Origin: Rhodanobacter sp. B05
GTDB taxonomy: Bacteria > Pseudomonadota > Gammaproteobacteria > Xanthomonadales > Rhodanobacteraceae
Length of the DNA stretch: 64,000 nucleotides
Direction of reading: 5' to 3'
Assembly (NCBI RefSeq): GCF_002001085.1
Contig: NZ_MUNU01000016.1
Span: forward strand, 1 to 64,000
Positions 44,271 to 53,065 of the stretch are shown in pieces (the first letter of the stretch is position 1; the number at the start of each line of letters is the position of its first letter). A program made the translations under genes and the position numbers. Below the pieces are notes generated by a model that saw nothing but the letters and a program-made list of their open reading frames with translations, was not told the DNA's origin and searched no databases.

Positions 44271-45923
44271 GTGAGACGACTGCTCCTGTCCGCCCTGATC
44301 ATCGCCGCCTGTGCCAGCGCACAGGCAGCCGATACGCCAAGCTTCAGCACCCAGCGATTGTCCGACGAGGTCAAGACGCTTTCCTCCGATGCATTCGAAG
44401 GTCGCGGCCCGGCCACCCCGGCCGAGACCAAGACCATCGACTACGTGGTTGCGCAGATGAAGGCGGCCGGGCTGCAGCCCGGCGGCGACCTCAAGGACGG
44501 CAAACGGCAATGGACACAAGCCGTGCCGTTGCTGCGCACCGAGATCATCGGCCAGCCTTCGTTGAGCCTGCAGCTGGGCAGCACCACGGAACCGCTGACC
44601 CAGGGCAAGCAGATCGCGATACGCGCACCGATGGACGGCTCCACCTCGGTGGACATCGCGAACGCGCCGCTGGTCTTCGTCGGCTATGGCGTCAAGGCGC
44701 CGGAGCGCCACTGGGACGATTTCAAGGGCGTCGACCTGCACGGCAAGATCGCCGTGGTGCTGGTCAACGATCCGGATTTCGAAACCGGTCACGGCGACTT
44801 CGGCGGCAAGGCGATGACGTATTACGGCCGCTGGACCTACAAGTACGAGGAAGCCGCGCGGCAAGGCGCGCTTGGCCTGCTGGTGATCCACGAAACCGCG
44901 CCCGCCTCGTACGGCTGGGCCACGGTGAAGAACTCCAACACCAACACCATGTTCGACATCGTGCGCGACAAGCCCGGCGAAGAGCATCCGCAACTGGAGG
45001 GCTGGATCCAGCGTGACCTGGCGGTGCAGATGTTCAAGCACGCGGGGCTGGATTTCGACAGCCTGAAGAAGCAGGCGCAGACCCGTGCGTTCAAGCCGGT
45101 CGCGCTGAAGGGCGAAAGCCTTTCGGCCAGCTTCAAGGTCGACAAGAGCGTGATCACCTCGCACAACATCGTCGGCCGCGTGATCGGCAGCAAGCATCCG
45201 GACCAGACCGTGATCTACAGCGCGCACTGGGATCATCTCGGGGTCGGCCAGCCGGACGCCACCGGCGACCGCATCTACAACGGCGCGGTCGACAACGCGA
45301 CCGGCACCGCGGCGCTGATCGAACTGGGACGCGCCTTCGCGCATGCGCCCAGGCCGGAGCGTTCGGTGGTGTTCGTGAACGTCACCGCCGAGGAAAAAGG
45401 CCTGCTAGGTTCGGAGTACTACGCCACCCACCCGCTGTATCCGCTGGCCACCACGGCGGGTGTGCTCAACATGGACGCGCTCGATCCGCATGGGCCCACG
45501 CGCAACTTCACGATCTCCGGCAATGCCAAGCTCGGCCTGCTGGACGACCTGATCGCTGACGCGAAGCAGTTCAACATGGTCTACACGCCGGACCCGAAGC
45601 CGGAGGCGGGGTATTTCTTCCGCTCCGATCACTTCTCGTTCGCCAAGCGCGGCGTGCCGGCGGTCTCGTTCGGCTCGGGCAACGACTGGGTCGACGGTGG
45701 CGTGAAGGCCGGCAACGCGGCCGAAGAGGAATACACCGCCAGGCACTACCACCAGCCCTCCGACGAATGGCAGGCCAGTTGGCCTTTCACCGGCATGGCG
45801 CGCGACCTGCAGCTGCTCTACACCGTGGGCAGCCAGTTGGCGAATTCGGACCAGTGGCCCGGCTGGAGCAAGGACTCCGAGTTCCGCGCCGCGCGCGAGG
45901 CCACGGCCGACCAGCGCAAATAA
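44271..45923 (+). CDS. M28-family zinc aminopeptidase/carboxypeptidase with PA domain
   Basis: The 550-residue secreted peptidase has a signal peptide (LLLSALIIAACASAQAA). A PA insert (PLVFVGYGVKAPERHWDDFKGVDLHGKIAVVLVNDP) covers about residues 130-260. Zinc ligands are visible: H319 and D321 (SAHWDHLG), D341 (AVDNATG), E374-E375 (TAEEKG), D402 (NMDALD) and H494 (HYHQPSDEW). It starts at GTG 44271. Periplasmic peptide processing is likely; exact specificity is unknown. Confidence 0.88.
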   Translation: MRRLLLSALIIAACASAQAADTPSFSTQRLSDEVKTLSSDAFEGRGPATPAETKTIDYVVAQMKAAGLQPGGDLKDGKRQWTQAVPLLRTEIIGQPSLSLQLGSTTEPLTQGKQIAIRAPMDGSTSVDIANAPLVFVGYGVKAPERHWDDFKGVDLHGKIAVVLVNDPDFETGHGDFGGKAMTYYGRWTYKYEEAARQGALGLLVIHETAPASYGWATVKNSNTNTMFDIVRDKPGEEHPQLEGWIQRDLAVQMFKHAGLDFDSLKKQAQTRAFKPVALKGESLSASFKVDKSVITSHNIVGRVIGSKHPDQTVIYSAHWDHLGVGQPDATGDRIYNGAVDNATGTAALIELGRAFAHAPRPERSVVFVNVTAEEKGLLGSEYYATHPLYPLATTAGVLNMDALDPHGPTRNFTISGNAKLGLLDDLIADAKQFNMVYTPDPKPEAGYFFRSDHFSFAKRGVPAVSFGSGNDWVDGGVKAGNAAEEEYTARHYHQPSDEWQASWPFTGMARDLQLLYTVGSQLANSDQWPGWSKDSEFRAAREATADQRK

Positions 45924-45935
45924 GCCACGAAACAC

Positions 45936-46062
45936 GTAGGAGCCCGCTGGCGGGCCATGCTTTTGTGTCGGGATTCGGGATTCGGGATTCGGGATTCGGG
46001 ATTCGGGATTCGGGATTCGGGATTCGCAAGAGCAAGAGCATGGCCCGCCTGCGGGCTCCTAC
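45936..46062. repeat. GTAG-headed REP pair enclosing eight 7-bp tandem repeats
   Basis: The arms 45936-45960 and 46038-46062 are inverted copies (25 bp, one mismatch) of the GTAGGAGCCCGC REP family also seen at 19565. Between them CGGGATT is repeated eight times without interruption (45969-46026). The unit fills the gap between the peptidase and the convergent alpha-glucosidase. Confidence 0.9.
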
Positions 46063-46072
46063 GCGCTCGGGG

Positions 46073-47707
46073 TCAGGCTCCGTTGCCGAGTCTGGCGAAC
46101 CATGCCCCGTGGCCTGGCAGGCGCAACGTATTCCCATATATTGAACCGGCCTGCAGACCATGGCCCCCGATTGCCGTCCACCCGCTGCCGGAAAGCGGCG
46201 GCAGGCTCAGCTCGATCGCAGCAGTGCCAAGATTGAACATCACCAGCAGCGCTTCCCCGTCTAGCCGACGGATGATGGCGAGCACCGGCTCGACCGTCTC
46301 GACGAACTCGATGTCGCCCCAGCGCAGCGCCGGGTGTGACCGACGCCAGCGCATGAAGGCGCGAAAACCGTTCAATACCGAATACGGGTCGGCCTGCTGC
46401 TGCGCCACCGCGCGTGCGCGGTGCTCCTCGGGCACCGGCAGCCACGGCATGCCGTGGCTGAAACCCGCCTGCGCATCGGCGTCGCTCCAGGGCATCGGCG
46501 TGCGGCAGCCGTCGCGTCCCTTGAACTGCGGCCAGAACGCGATGCCGTAGGGATCGCGCAGCGACTCGTAAGGCACGTCCGCCTCGGTCAGGCCAAGCTC
46601 CTCGCCCTGATAGACACAGACCGAACCGCGCAGCGAACAGACCATCGCGGTAAACAGGTTGGCCAGCTGCGCCGACGCGTCGCCGTTGCCCCAGCGGCTG
46701 AGCACGCGCTCCACGTCGTGGTTGGAGATTGCCCAGCACGGCCAGCCCTCGGTCATCTGCGCTTCCAGCTGGCGCACCGTGTCGCGGATGTGCGCCGCGC
46801 TGAAGTCGTCGGTCAGCAGTTCGAAGCTGTAGCCCATGTGCAGGCGGCCGCCCGCGGTGTATTCGGCCATCGTCGCCAGCGAATCCTCCGAGGAAATCTC
46901 GCCCAGCGCCGCCACGTCCGGATAGCGATCCATCAGCGCCCGCAGCTCGCCGAGAAAGGCCAGATTCTCCGGCTGCGTGTTGTTGTGGTAGTGATACTGG
47001 AACGCATACGGGTTGGCCGGGCTGAAGCCGCGGCCCACGCGCTGGTCGCTGGGTTTGGGCGGGTTGTCGCGCAACTGGCGGTCATGGAAGCAGAAGTTGA
47101 TCGCGTCCAGGCGCACGCCGTCCACGCCCTTGTCCAGCCAGAATTGCAGGTTGTCCAGCGCCGCCGCGCGCACCTCGGGATGATGGAAGTTCAGGTCGGG
47201 CTGCGCGGCGAGGAAATTGTGCAGGTAGTACTGACCGCGACGCGGCTCCCACTGCCATGCGCTGCCACCGAACAGCGACAGCCAGTTGTTCGGCGGCGTG
47301 CCGTCCGGCCGCGCATCGGCCCACACGTACCAGTCCGCCATCGGGTTGTCGCGGCTCTGCCGGCTTGCGCGAAACCACGCATGCTCGGCCGAGGTGTGGC
47401 TGAGCACCTGGTCGATCATCACCTTCAACCCGAGCCGGTGCGCCTTGTCCAGCAGCCGATCGAAATCCGCCAGCGTGCCGAACAGCGGGTCGACATCGCG
47501 GTAGTCCGCGATGTCGTAGCCGAAGTCCGCCATCGGCGACTTGAAGAACGGCGCGATCCAGATCGCGTCGACGCCCAGGTCCGCCACATAGTCCAGTCGC
47601 TCGACGATACCCGGCAGGTCGCCCACCCCGTCGCCGTCGGTGTCGAGGAAGCTGCGCGGATAGATCTGGTAGATGACGGCACCGCGCCACCAGGGGGCAT
47701 CGCTCAT
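46073..47707 (-). CDS. GH13 subfamily 23 alpha-glucosidase
   Basis: The 544-residue cytoplasmic enzyme hydrolyses alpha-1,4-linked maltooligosaccharides and alpha-glucosides. It has no signal peptide. WWRGAVIYQIYPRSFLD opens the barrel. The nucleophile is D201 (GVRLDAIN), the acid/base E270 (ALGEISS) and the third carboxylate D331 (SNHD). Numbers 201 and 270 coincide with those of the Xanthomonas GH13_23 enzyme. The ATG at 47707 gives the family N-terminus; 47719 is an alternative. It is divergent from the TonB receptor gene, with a shared inverted operator-like motif, and probably finishes breakdown of imported sugars. Confidence 0.9.
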   Translation of the reverse strand: MSDAPWWRGAVIYQIYPRSFLDTDGDGVGDLPGIVERLDYVADLGVDAIWIAPFFKSPMADFGYDIADYRDVDPLFGTLADFDRLLDKAHRLGLKVMIDQVLSHTSAEHAWFRASRQSRDNPMADWYVWADARPDGTPPNNWLSLFGGSAWQWEPRRGQYYLHNFLAAQPDLNFHHPEVRAAALDNLQFWLDKGVDGVRLDAINFCFHDRQLRDNPPKPSDQRVGRGFSPANPYAFQYHYHNNTQPENLAFLGELRALMDRYPDVAALGEISSEDSLATMAEYTAGGRLHMGYSFELLTDDFSAAHIRDTVRQLEAQMTEGWPCWAISNHDVERVLSRWGNGDASAQLANLFTAMVCSLRGSVCVYQGEELGLTEADVPYESLRDPYGIAFWPQFKGRDGCRTPMPWSDADAQAGFSHGMPWLPVPEEHRARAVAQQQADPYSVLNGFRAFMRWRRSHPALRWGDIEFVETVEPVLAIIRRLDGEALLVMFNLGTAAIELSLPPLSGSGWTAIGGHGLQAGSIYGNTLRLPGHGAWFARLGNGA

Positions 47708-47813
47708 TCGCATGTCCATGCAATTGCCGCCCGGGTTGCAACGACACGCCGAATGACGACGTTGCCGGGCCTTGCAGGGAGCTTAACGGCTGCGCATGCG
47801 AGCGCCGTGATCG

Positions 47814-47828
47814 TGCATACGTATTCAT
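47814..47828. promoter_or_regulatory. operator-like motif, copy 1 (alpha-glucosidase side)
   Basis: TGCATACGTATTCAT has a palindromic ATACGTAT core with a CpG centre, as in LacI-family operators. It is the exact reverse complement of 48027-48041, 107 bp upstream of the alpha-glucosidase start. Confidence 0.6.
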
Positions 47829-47913
47829 GGATGACGGCTATCGCTGTGCAACAATCGTCGCCACGATTCGTTTGGCCGTCCATACCGGATTCGGTACGAT
47901 CCATCAAAAATGC

Positions 47914-47934
47914 CGCAATAAAGGCATTATTGCG
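47914..47934. promoter_or_regulatory. 8-5-8 palindrome between the paired operators
   Basis: CGCAATAA and TTATTGCG are perfect inverted repeats around AGGCA, midway between the two ATACGTAT sites. It could be a binding site for a second dimeric regulator. Confidence 0.4.
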
Positions 47935-48026
47935 ACAGTTTCGAAGCCGCCACGACACCATTGCGGCGTGCGCAAAACTGCATTCGTCAAAGCGCGCAAC
48001 GCGCTTTTGCGACGCGCCGCAACAGA

Positions 48027-48041
48027 ATGAATACGTATGCA
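48027..48041. promoter_or_regulatory. operator-like motif, copy 2 (TonB receptor side)
   Basis: ATGAATACGTATGCA is the reverse complement of the motif at 47814-47828. It lies 146 bp upstream of the receptor start. Confidence 0.6.
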
Positions 48042-48186
48042 GGGACGGTTCGTCCGTCCACAGCCGTCCTAACATCGGCTCCACGGAAAGACAACGCATC
48101 CGCTCGCCAGCATCGCCAGCCAGCCGTGTCTTGCCCATGATCGCAACCATCACAAGATTGCAGTACAACCCTGGGAGGGGACAACG

Positions 48187-51129
48187 GTGATACTCAAACA
48201 AAACGTGCTTGCCCTGGCATTGGCATCGGTCGGACTCTGCGCTTTCTCCAATGCTTACGCGGCGGCGCCGCTCGCCGCTCCTGCGCCCAGCCAGCAGGAC
48301 ACCTCGACCACACAGGAGGCGGCGCCCGCGGATGCCGCCACGAGCACGGACAAGAACGACCGCAAGCCAGCCAAGAAGAACGCGAAGCAGCTGCAGGCGG
48401 TGCAGGTCAACGGCTTCATCAGCAGCATCGAGAACGCCACCGCGCTGAAGAAGAACGCCAGCACCATCGTCGAGGCGATTTCGGCCGAGCAGGTCGGCAA
48501 GCTGCCGGGCGTCTCCATCGCCGACGCGCTGGGTCGCCTGCCCGGTCTCGCGGTGCAGACCGTGGACGGCCGCCCGCAGGTGCTGACCATCCACGGCCTC
48601 GGCCCCGATTTCTCCACTGCGCTGGTCAATGGCGGCCAGCAGGTGTCCACCTCGAACAACCGCGACGTGCAGTTCGACCAGTACCCGTCGAGCTGGTTCG
48701 ACAACGTGGTGGTGCACATGAGCCCGCAGGCCGACCTGATCGGCCAGGGCCTGTCAGGCACGGTGGACATGCATACGATCCGCCCGCTGGAGAAGAGCGG
48801 CCCCGAGGCGGCGGTGAATGCCAAGTACATCTGGAACGACATGTCACAGCTGGCCAACGGCAAGGGCGTCAGCAACAGCGGCCGCAACCTCAACGGCGTG
48901 TGGGTGGACCAGTTCGCCAACCACACCGTGGGCGTGACCCTGGGCGTGGACCTGGAGGACAACCCCTCGCAGATCCAGCACCAGGCACCGTGGGGTTACG
49001 CCACCGATTCGAACGGCGACTCCGTGATCGGCGGCTCGAAGAACTACGGCATCACCGACTCCCTGAAGCGCAACGGCCTGCTGGCCACCGTGCAGTGGCA
49101 GCCGAACCAGTTCTACACCGGCACCGTCGACCTCACCTACGACAACTACAAGGAAACCCAGCAGGCCAAGGGCATGGAGTTTCCGCTGTTCTACAGCTCG
49201 GCGCAGCTGCAGCCCGGCGGCGTCGTGATACCGGACCCCCACATCAACGGCGGCGGCTTCGTGCAGAGCGGCACCTACGGCGACGTCAAGCCGGTGATCC
49301 GCAACGACTACAACAGCACCAGCGCGCGGGTCTACAACTTCAACTGGGACAACAAGTTCACCATCAACGAAAACTGGTCGGTGGACGCCGACATGAACTA
49401 TTCGCGCGCCACCCGCCACGACGTCGACCTCGAGAGCTATTCCGGTACCGGCTACACCCCGGCCAACGGCGCGCTCGACACGGTGGGCTTCAACGAGCTC
49501 AGCAACGGCCTGCTCTACCTCAGCCCGTCGCTGGACTACACAAAGGGCGTGGTGCTGACCGACCCGCAGGGCTGGGGCGCCGGCAGCGACGTGGTGCAGG
49601 CCGGCTTCATCAACGCGCCGCGCACCGTCGACTACCTCGCCAACGCGCGCATCGCGGTGGAGCGCAGTTTCGCCAGTGGTCCGTTCTCCAGCCTGGAGTT
49701 CGGCGTGAGCAACAGCCGCCGCAACAAGTCCTACAACATCGACCAGGCCTTCCTGACCCTGGGTGGCGGCACCCTCAGCGGCGGCAACGCCGTCGAGACG
49801 GCCGCCTTCACCGGGAGCTCCTGCGATCCGTTGTCGTTCATGGGCATCGGTCCGCAGCTCTGCTACAACCCGTTCGCCTTGATCGACAACGGCACGCTCT
49901 CGCCGGTGCCCACCTTCGGCTCCAACACCGGTACGCCGCCGAACTGGACGACGCATGAGAATGTCTTCACGCCGTACTTCCAGTTCAACATCGACACCAC
50001 CCTGGGCGGTATCAGCCTGCGCGGCAACTTCGGCATGCAGATGCAGCACACCGCACAGAGCGCCACCGGCGAGCGCGTGGCGCCGGGCAGCGCCATCACC
50101 GGCAACGCGATCGAGCTGATCCCGGTAACCGGCAACACCAGCTACACCCGCTACCTGCCCAGCGCGAACCTGATCTTCGGCTTCACCGACAACGACGACC
50201 TGCGCATCAGCGCCGCCCGCACCCTGTCGCGCCCGCGCATGGACCAGATGAACGCCGGCCTCGGGGTGAGCGGCAACGTCACCCTCCTGCAGAGCACCAA
50301 CCCGAACCAGGCCTACTTCAGCGCCTCGGGCGGCAACCCGAAGCTCACGCCCACCATGGCCGACAACTACAACGTCAGCTATGAGCACTACTTCTCGGGC
50401 CCGGCGTCGGGCTACCAGTGCAGTTCCACCGACCAGAAGAACTCCGACCTGTGCCGCAGCGGCGGCGGTGGCGGCTACTTCTCGGTGTCGGGTTACTTCA
50501 TCGGCCTGCATGACTACATCAACCCGAACTCGTCCTTCCTGTACAACTTCAGCTCCTTCCTGCCATTCACCCTGACCCCGGCGCAGTTGACCCAGCTGGG
50601 CACCCCCTACGGCATCGTCACCGGCCCGACCAATGACGGCCACGGCTACGTGAAGGGCCTCCAGGGCACCCTGAACCTGCCGTTCAACCTGCTCACCCCG
50701 GTGCTCGACGGCTTCGGCACCATCCTCACCGCAAACCGCACCAAGAGCTCGCTGGTTTACGCCGGCAACTCCACACCGATCACCGTGCCGGGCCTTTCCA
50801 AGTGGGTCGCCAACGGCACGATCTACTACCAGCACAACGGCTTCGAGGCGCGCATCAGCGACAACTACCGCTCCGATTTCCTGGGCGAGGTGTCGGGTAT
50901 CAGCGCCACGCGCATCGAGCAGACGCTGAAGGGTGGCAGCACCTACGACGCCCAGGTGAGCTACACGTTCGAGAGCGGCAGCTTCAAGGGCCTGACCCTG
51001 ATCGCACAGGGTTCGAACCTGTCCAACAAGATCTTCACCACGTTCCAGAACAACGACCCTCGCCAGGTGCAGACCTGGGAGCGCTACGGTCGCACCTACT
51101 CGGTAGGTGCCTCGTACAAGTTCCAGTAA
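48187..51129 (+). CDS. TonB-dependent receptor, probably for maltooligosaccharides
   Basis: The 980-residue outer-membrane receptor has a signal peptide (LALALASVGLCAFSNAYA), a Gln/Pro/Ala-rich linker, a TonB-box-like LQAVQVNGF, and a plug domain with GKLPGVSIADALGRLPGLAVQ, NNRDVQFDQYPSSWFDNVVVH and QGLSGTVDMHTIRPL. This plug type is typical of the large carbohydrate-linked TonB receptors of Xanthomonas and Caulobacter. The barrel ends GRTYSVGASYKFQ; the terminal residue is Gln after Phe. The start is GTG at 48187, preceded by GGGAGGGG. Neighbouring alpha-glucan enzymes suggest maltooligosaccharide uptake, which is inference. Confidence 0.88.
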   Translation: MILKQNVLALALASVGLCAFSNAYAAAPLAAPAPSQQDTSTTQEAAPADAATSTDKNDRKPAKKNAKQLQAVQVNGFISSIENATALKKNASTIVEAISAEQVGKLPGVSIADALGRLPGLAVQTVDGRPQVLTIHGLGPDFSTALVNGGQQVSTSNNRDVQFDQYPSSWFDNVVVHMSPQADLIGQGLSGTVDMHTIRPLEKSGPEAAVNAKYIWNDMSQLANGKGVSNSGRNLNGVWVDQFANHTVGVTLGVDLEDNPSQIQHQAPWGYATDSNGDSVIGGSKNYGITDSLKRNGLLATVQWQPNQFYTGTVDLTYDNYKETQQAKGMEFPLFYSSAQLQPGGVVIPDPHINGGGFVQSGTYGDVKPVIRNDYNSTSARVYNFNWDNKFTINENWSVDADMNYSRATRHDVDLESYSGTGYTPANGALDTVGFNELSNGLLYLSPSLDYTKGVVLTDPQGWGAGSDVVQAGFINAPRTVDYLANARIAVERSFASGPFSSLEFGVSNSRRNKSYNIDQAFLTLGGGTLSGGNAVETAAFTGSSCDPLSFMGIGPQLCYNPFALIDNGTLSPVPTFGSNTGTPPNWTTHENVFTPYFQFNIDTTLGGISLRGNFGMQMQHTAQSATGERVAPGSAITGNAIELIPVTGNTSYTRYLPSANLIFGFTDNDDLRISAARTLSRPRMDQMNAGLGVSGNVTLLQSTNPNQAYFSASGGNPKLTPTMADNYNVSYEHYFSGPASGYQCSSTDQKNSDLCRSGGGGGYFSVSGYFIGLHDYINPNSSFLYNFSSFLPFTLTPAQLTQLGTPYGIVTGPTNDGHGYVKGLQGTLNLPFNLLTPVLDGFGTILTANRTKSSLVYAGNSTPITVPGLSKWVANGTIYYQHNGFEARISDNYRSDFLGEVSGISATRIEQTLKGGSTYDAQVSYTFESGSFKGLTLIAQGSNLSNKIFTTFQNNDPRQVQTWERYGRTYSVGASYKFQ

Positions 51130-51548
51130 GCGGCAACACAAGGTTCTGCGTACTCCCCCTGCCCCGCTGCGTGCAAACCAGCGGGGACTTTTTTGACGAG
51201 GCCCACACACGCACAGGGCGACGGTGGATGGCGGCGGAACCGGTTAGGGATACTCTGATCCATTCTACGCAGGCGTCACCGTGACTGTCTGTCCGCAGGC
51301 CACAGGGCCGTCGGCGAAGGCAGACTGGCCGTCTGTCGAGACGGCGGACCGAAGGCATGCGGACAGACAGTCATGGCCCCAACACATCGAATTCAAAATG
51401 ATGGGGTGATGTCCAGAAGGCGCGCAGGCTGCGCCGCGCAGCTTGGCAAGACGGCCAGTCTTCCCTGCGCCGCGCAACACACCCTGCGCGCCTTCTGGAC
51501 ATCATGCCGCCTGCGTAGAATGGATCAGAGTATCCCCAGGGATGCAAC
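51130..51548. other. 419-bp gap between receptor and halogenase, mostly a structured element
   Basis: The first 117 bp contain no feature I can identify. The rest is the structured element at 51247-51536, and the last 12 bp include the halogenase ribosome binding site (AGGGATG). Confidence 0.7.
51247..51536. mobile_element. 290-bp MITE-like element with 29-bp perfect terminal inverted repeats and nested hairpins
   Basis: The ends 51247-51275 and 51508-51536 are perfect 29-bp inverted repeats. Inside are a second inverted pair of 15 bp (51283-51297 and 51358-51372) and a third of 22 bp (51407-51428 and 51483-51504), each enclosing smaller stems. No protein of note is encoded. It lies within what would otherwise be a receptor-halogenase-amylase-glucosidase operon and ends 12 bp before the halogenase ATG. 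I do not recognise the family; REPIN, MITE or regulatory RNA element are options. No target-site duplication is obvious. Confidence 0.8.
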
Positions 51549-53054
51549 ATGAACGATGCACGCATACGTCGGCTGGTGATCGTGGGCGGCGGCACCGCCG
51601 GCTGGCTGACCGCCGCCCTGCTCGCCCACGCGCTGGGCTCGCAGCTCAAGATCCTGCTGGTGGAGTCGGCCGAGATCGGCACCGTCGGCGTGGGCGAGGC
51701 GACGATTCCGCAGATCCTGCACGTCAACCGCTTCCTCGGCATCGACGAGGACGACATGCTGCGTGCCGTGCACGGCACCTTCAAGCTCGGCGTGCAGCTC
51801 AACGATTTCACCCGCGTGGGCGATTCCTACCTGCACGCGTTCGGCGACCTCGGCCTGCCGCTGGGGCTGACGCCGTTCCACCATTACTGGCTGCGCAGCC
51901 GCGGACGCCCCGGCGCGCAGAGCCTGTGGGCGCATTCCCTGAACGCGGCGGCCGCCGCCGCGAACCGCTTCGCGCGCATGGACACGGTACCGAACAGCCC
52001 GCTCGGCGGCATTCGCTACGCCTACCATTTCGACGCTTCGCTGTACGGCCAGTACCTGCGCGAGCACATCAAGCCCGGCATCGTGCAGCGTATCGAGGGC
52101 AAGGTGGTCGACGTGCGCCTGCACGCCGATGACGGCCACATCGAGTCGCTGCTGCTGGACGGCGGCGCCACGGTCGAGGGCGACTTCTTCATCGACTGCT
52201 CCGGCTTCCGTGGCCTGCTGATCGAGGGTGCGCTGAAGACCGGCTACGAGAACTGGCAGCACTGGCTGCCCTGCGACCGCGCGCTGGCGGTGGCCAGCGC
52301 GCCGGGCGGGCCGATGCGGCCGTACACCCAGGCCAGCGCGCGCAGCGCGGGCTGGCAGTGGCGTATCCCGCTGCAGACCCGCACCGGCAACGGCCATGTG
52401 TACTGCAGCCGCTTCATCAGCGACGACGAGGCCGCCGCGCAACTGCTGGCGAACCTGGAGACCGAGGCGCTGGGCGACCCGCGCCCGCTGCGCTTCGTCA
52501 CCGGCATGCGCAAGCTGGCGTGGAACCGCAACTGCCTCGCGCTGGGTCTCGCCGCCGGCTTCATGGAGCCGCTGGAATCGACCAGCATCCACCTGGTGCA
52601 GTCGGGCGTGAACCGCCTGCTGGCGATGTTCCCCGACCGCCACTGCGACCCGAAACTGGCGGACGAGTACAACCGCCAGACCCGCTTCGAGTACGAGCGG
52701 GTGCGTGACTTCCTGATCCTGCACTACAAGGCTACCGAGCGCGACGACACCGCCTTCTGGCGCCAGTGCGCGGCGATGGAGGTTCCGCCCGAGCTCGCGC
52801 GCAAGATCGCCTTGTTCCGCAGCCGTGGCCAGATCTTCCGCGAGCACGACGAGCTGTTCACCGAGATCGCCTGGCTGCAGGTGATGATCGGCCAACGCAT
52901 CGAACCGCAAAACCACCACCCGCTGGCCGACGCGCTGGACGAGGCGCAACTGGACGGCTTCCTCGGCGACATCCGCACCCTGATCGGCCGCGCCTCGGCT
53001 AGCATGCCCGATCACGCACGCTTCGTCGCCGACCATTGCCGGGGCGGCCCCTGA
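51549..53054 (+). CDS. Flavin-dependent (tryptophan-type) halogenase
   Basis: The 501-residue protein matches PrnA/RebH-type FADH2-dependent halogenases. FAD-binding GGGTAGW is at 13-19, catalytic K79 falls in GTFKLGVQL (same number as in PrnA), the halogenase fingerprint WQWRIP is at 269-274, and the catalytic-type Glu is E343 in PLESTSI. Relatives beside TonB receptors in Xanthomonas and Caulobacterales can halogenate indoles in vitro, but their natural substrates are unknown. The tail differs from tryptophan halogenases. It is followed by an alpha-amylase gene 11 bp away, so the two are likely co-transcribed. Confidence 0.88.
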   Translation: MNDARIRRLVIVGGGTAGWLTAALLAHALGSQLKILLVESAEIGTVGVGEATIPQILHVNRFLGIDEDDMLRAVHGTFKLGVQLNDFTRVGDSYLHAFGDLGLPLGLTPFHHYWLRSRGRPGAQSLWAHSLNAAAAAANRFARMDTVPNSPLGGIRYAYHFDASLYGQYLREHIKPGIVQRIEGKVVDVRLHADDGHIESLLLDGGATVEGDFFIDCSGFRGLLIEGALKTGYENWQHWLPCDRALAVASAPGGPMRPYTQASARSAGWQWRIPLQTRTGNGHVYCSRFISDDEAAAQLLANLETEALGDPRPLRFVTGMRKLAWNRNCLALGLAAGFMEPLESTSIHLVQSGVNRLLAMFPDRHCDPKLADEYNRQTRFEYERVRDFLILHYKATERDDTAFWRQCAAMEVPPELARKIALFRSRGQIFREHDELFTEIAWLQVMIGQRIEPQNHHPLADALDEAQLDGFLGDIRTLIGRASASMPDHARFVADHCRGGP

Positions 53055-53065
53055 GGAGAATCGTC

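Larger units (their letters stand above)
47708..48186. other. 479-bp divergent promoter region (alpha-glucosidase / TonB receptor)
   Basis: It holds two inverted copies of TGCATACGTATTCAT (47814-47828 and 48027-48041) and a separate CGCAATAA-5-TTATTGCG palindrome (47914-47934). I see no gene. Good promoters could not be fixed by eye. Confidence 0.6.

Noticed and set aside
45969..46026. CRISPR-like array
   Set aside because: The units are only 7 bp, contiguous and without spacers, so this is a simple tandem repeat.
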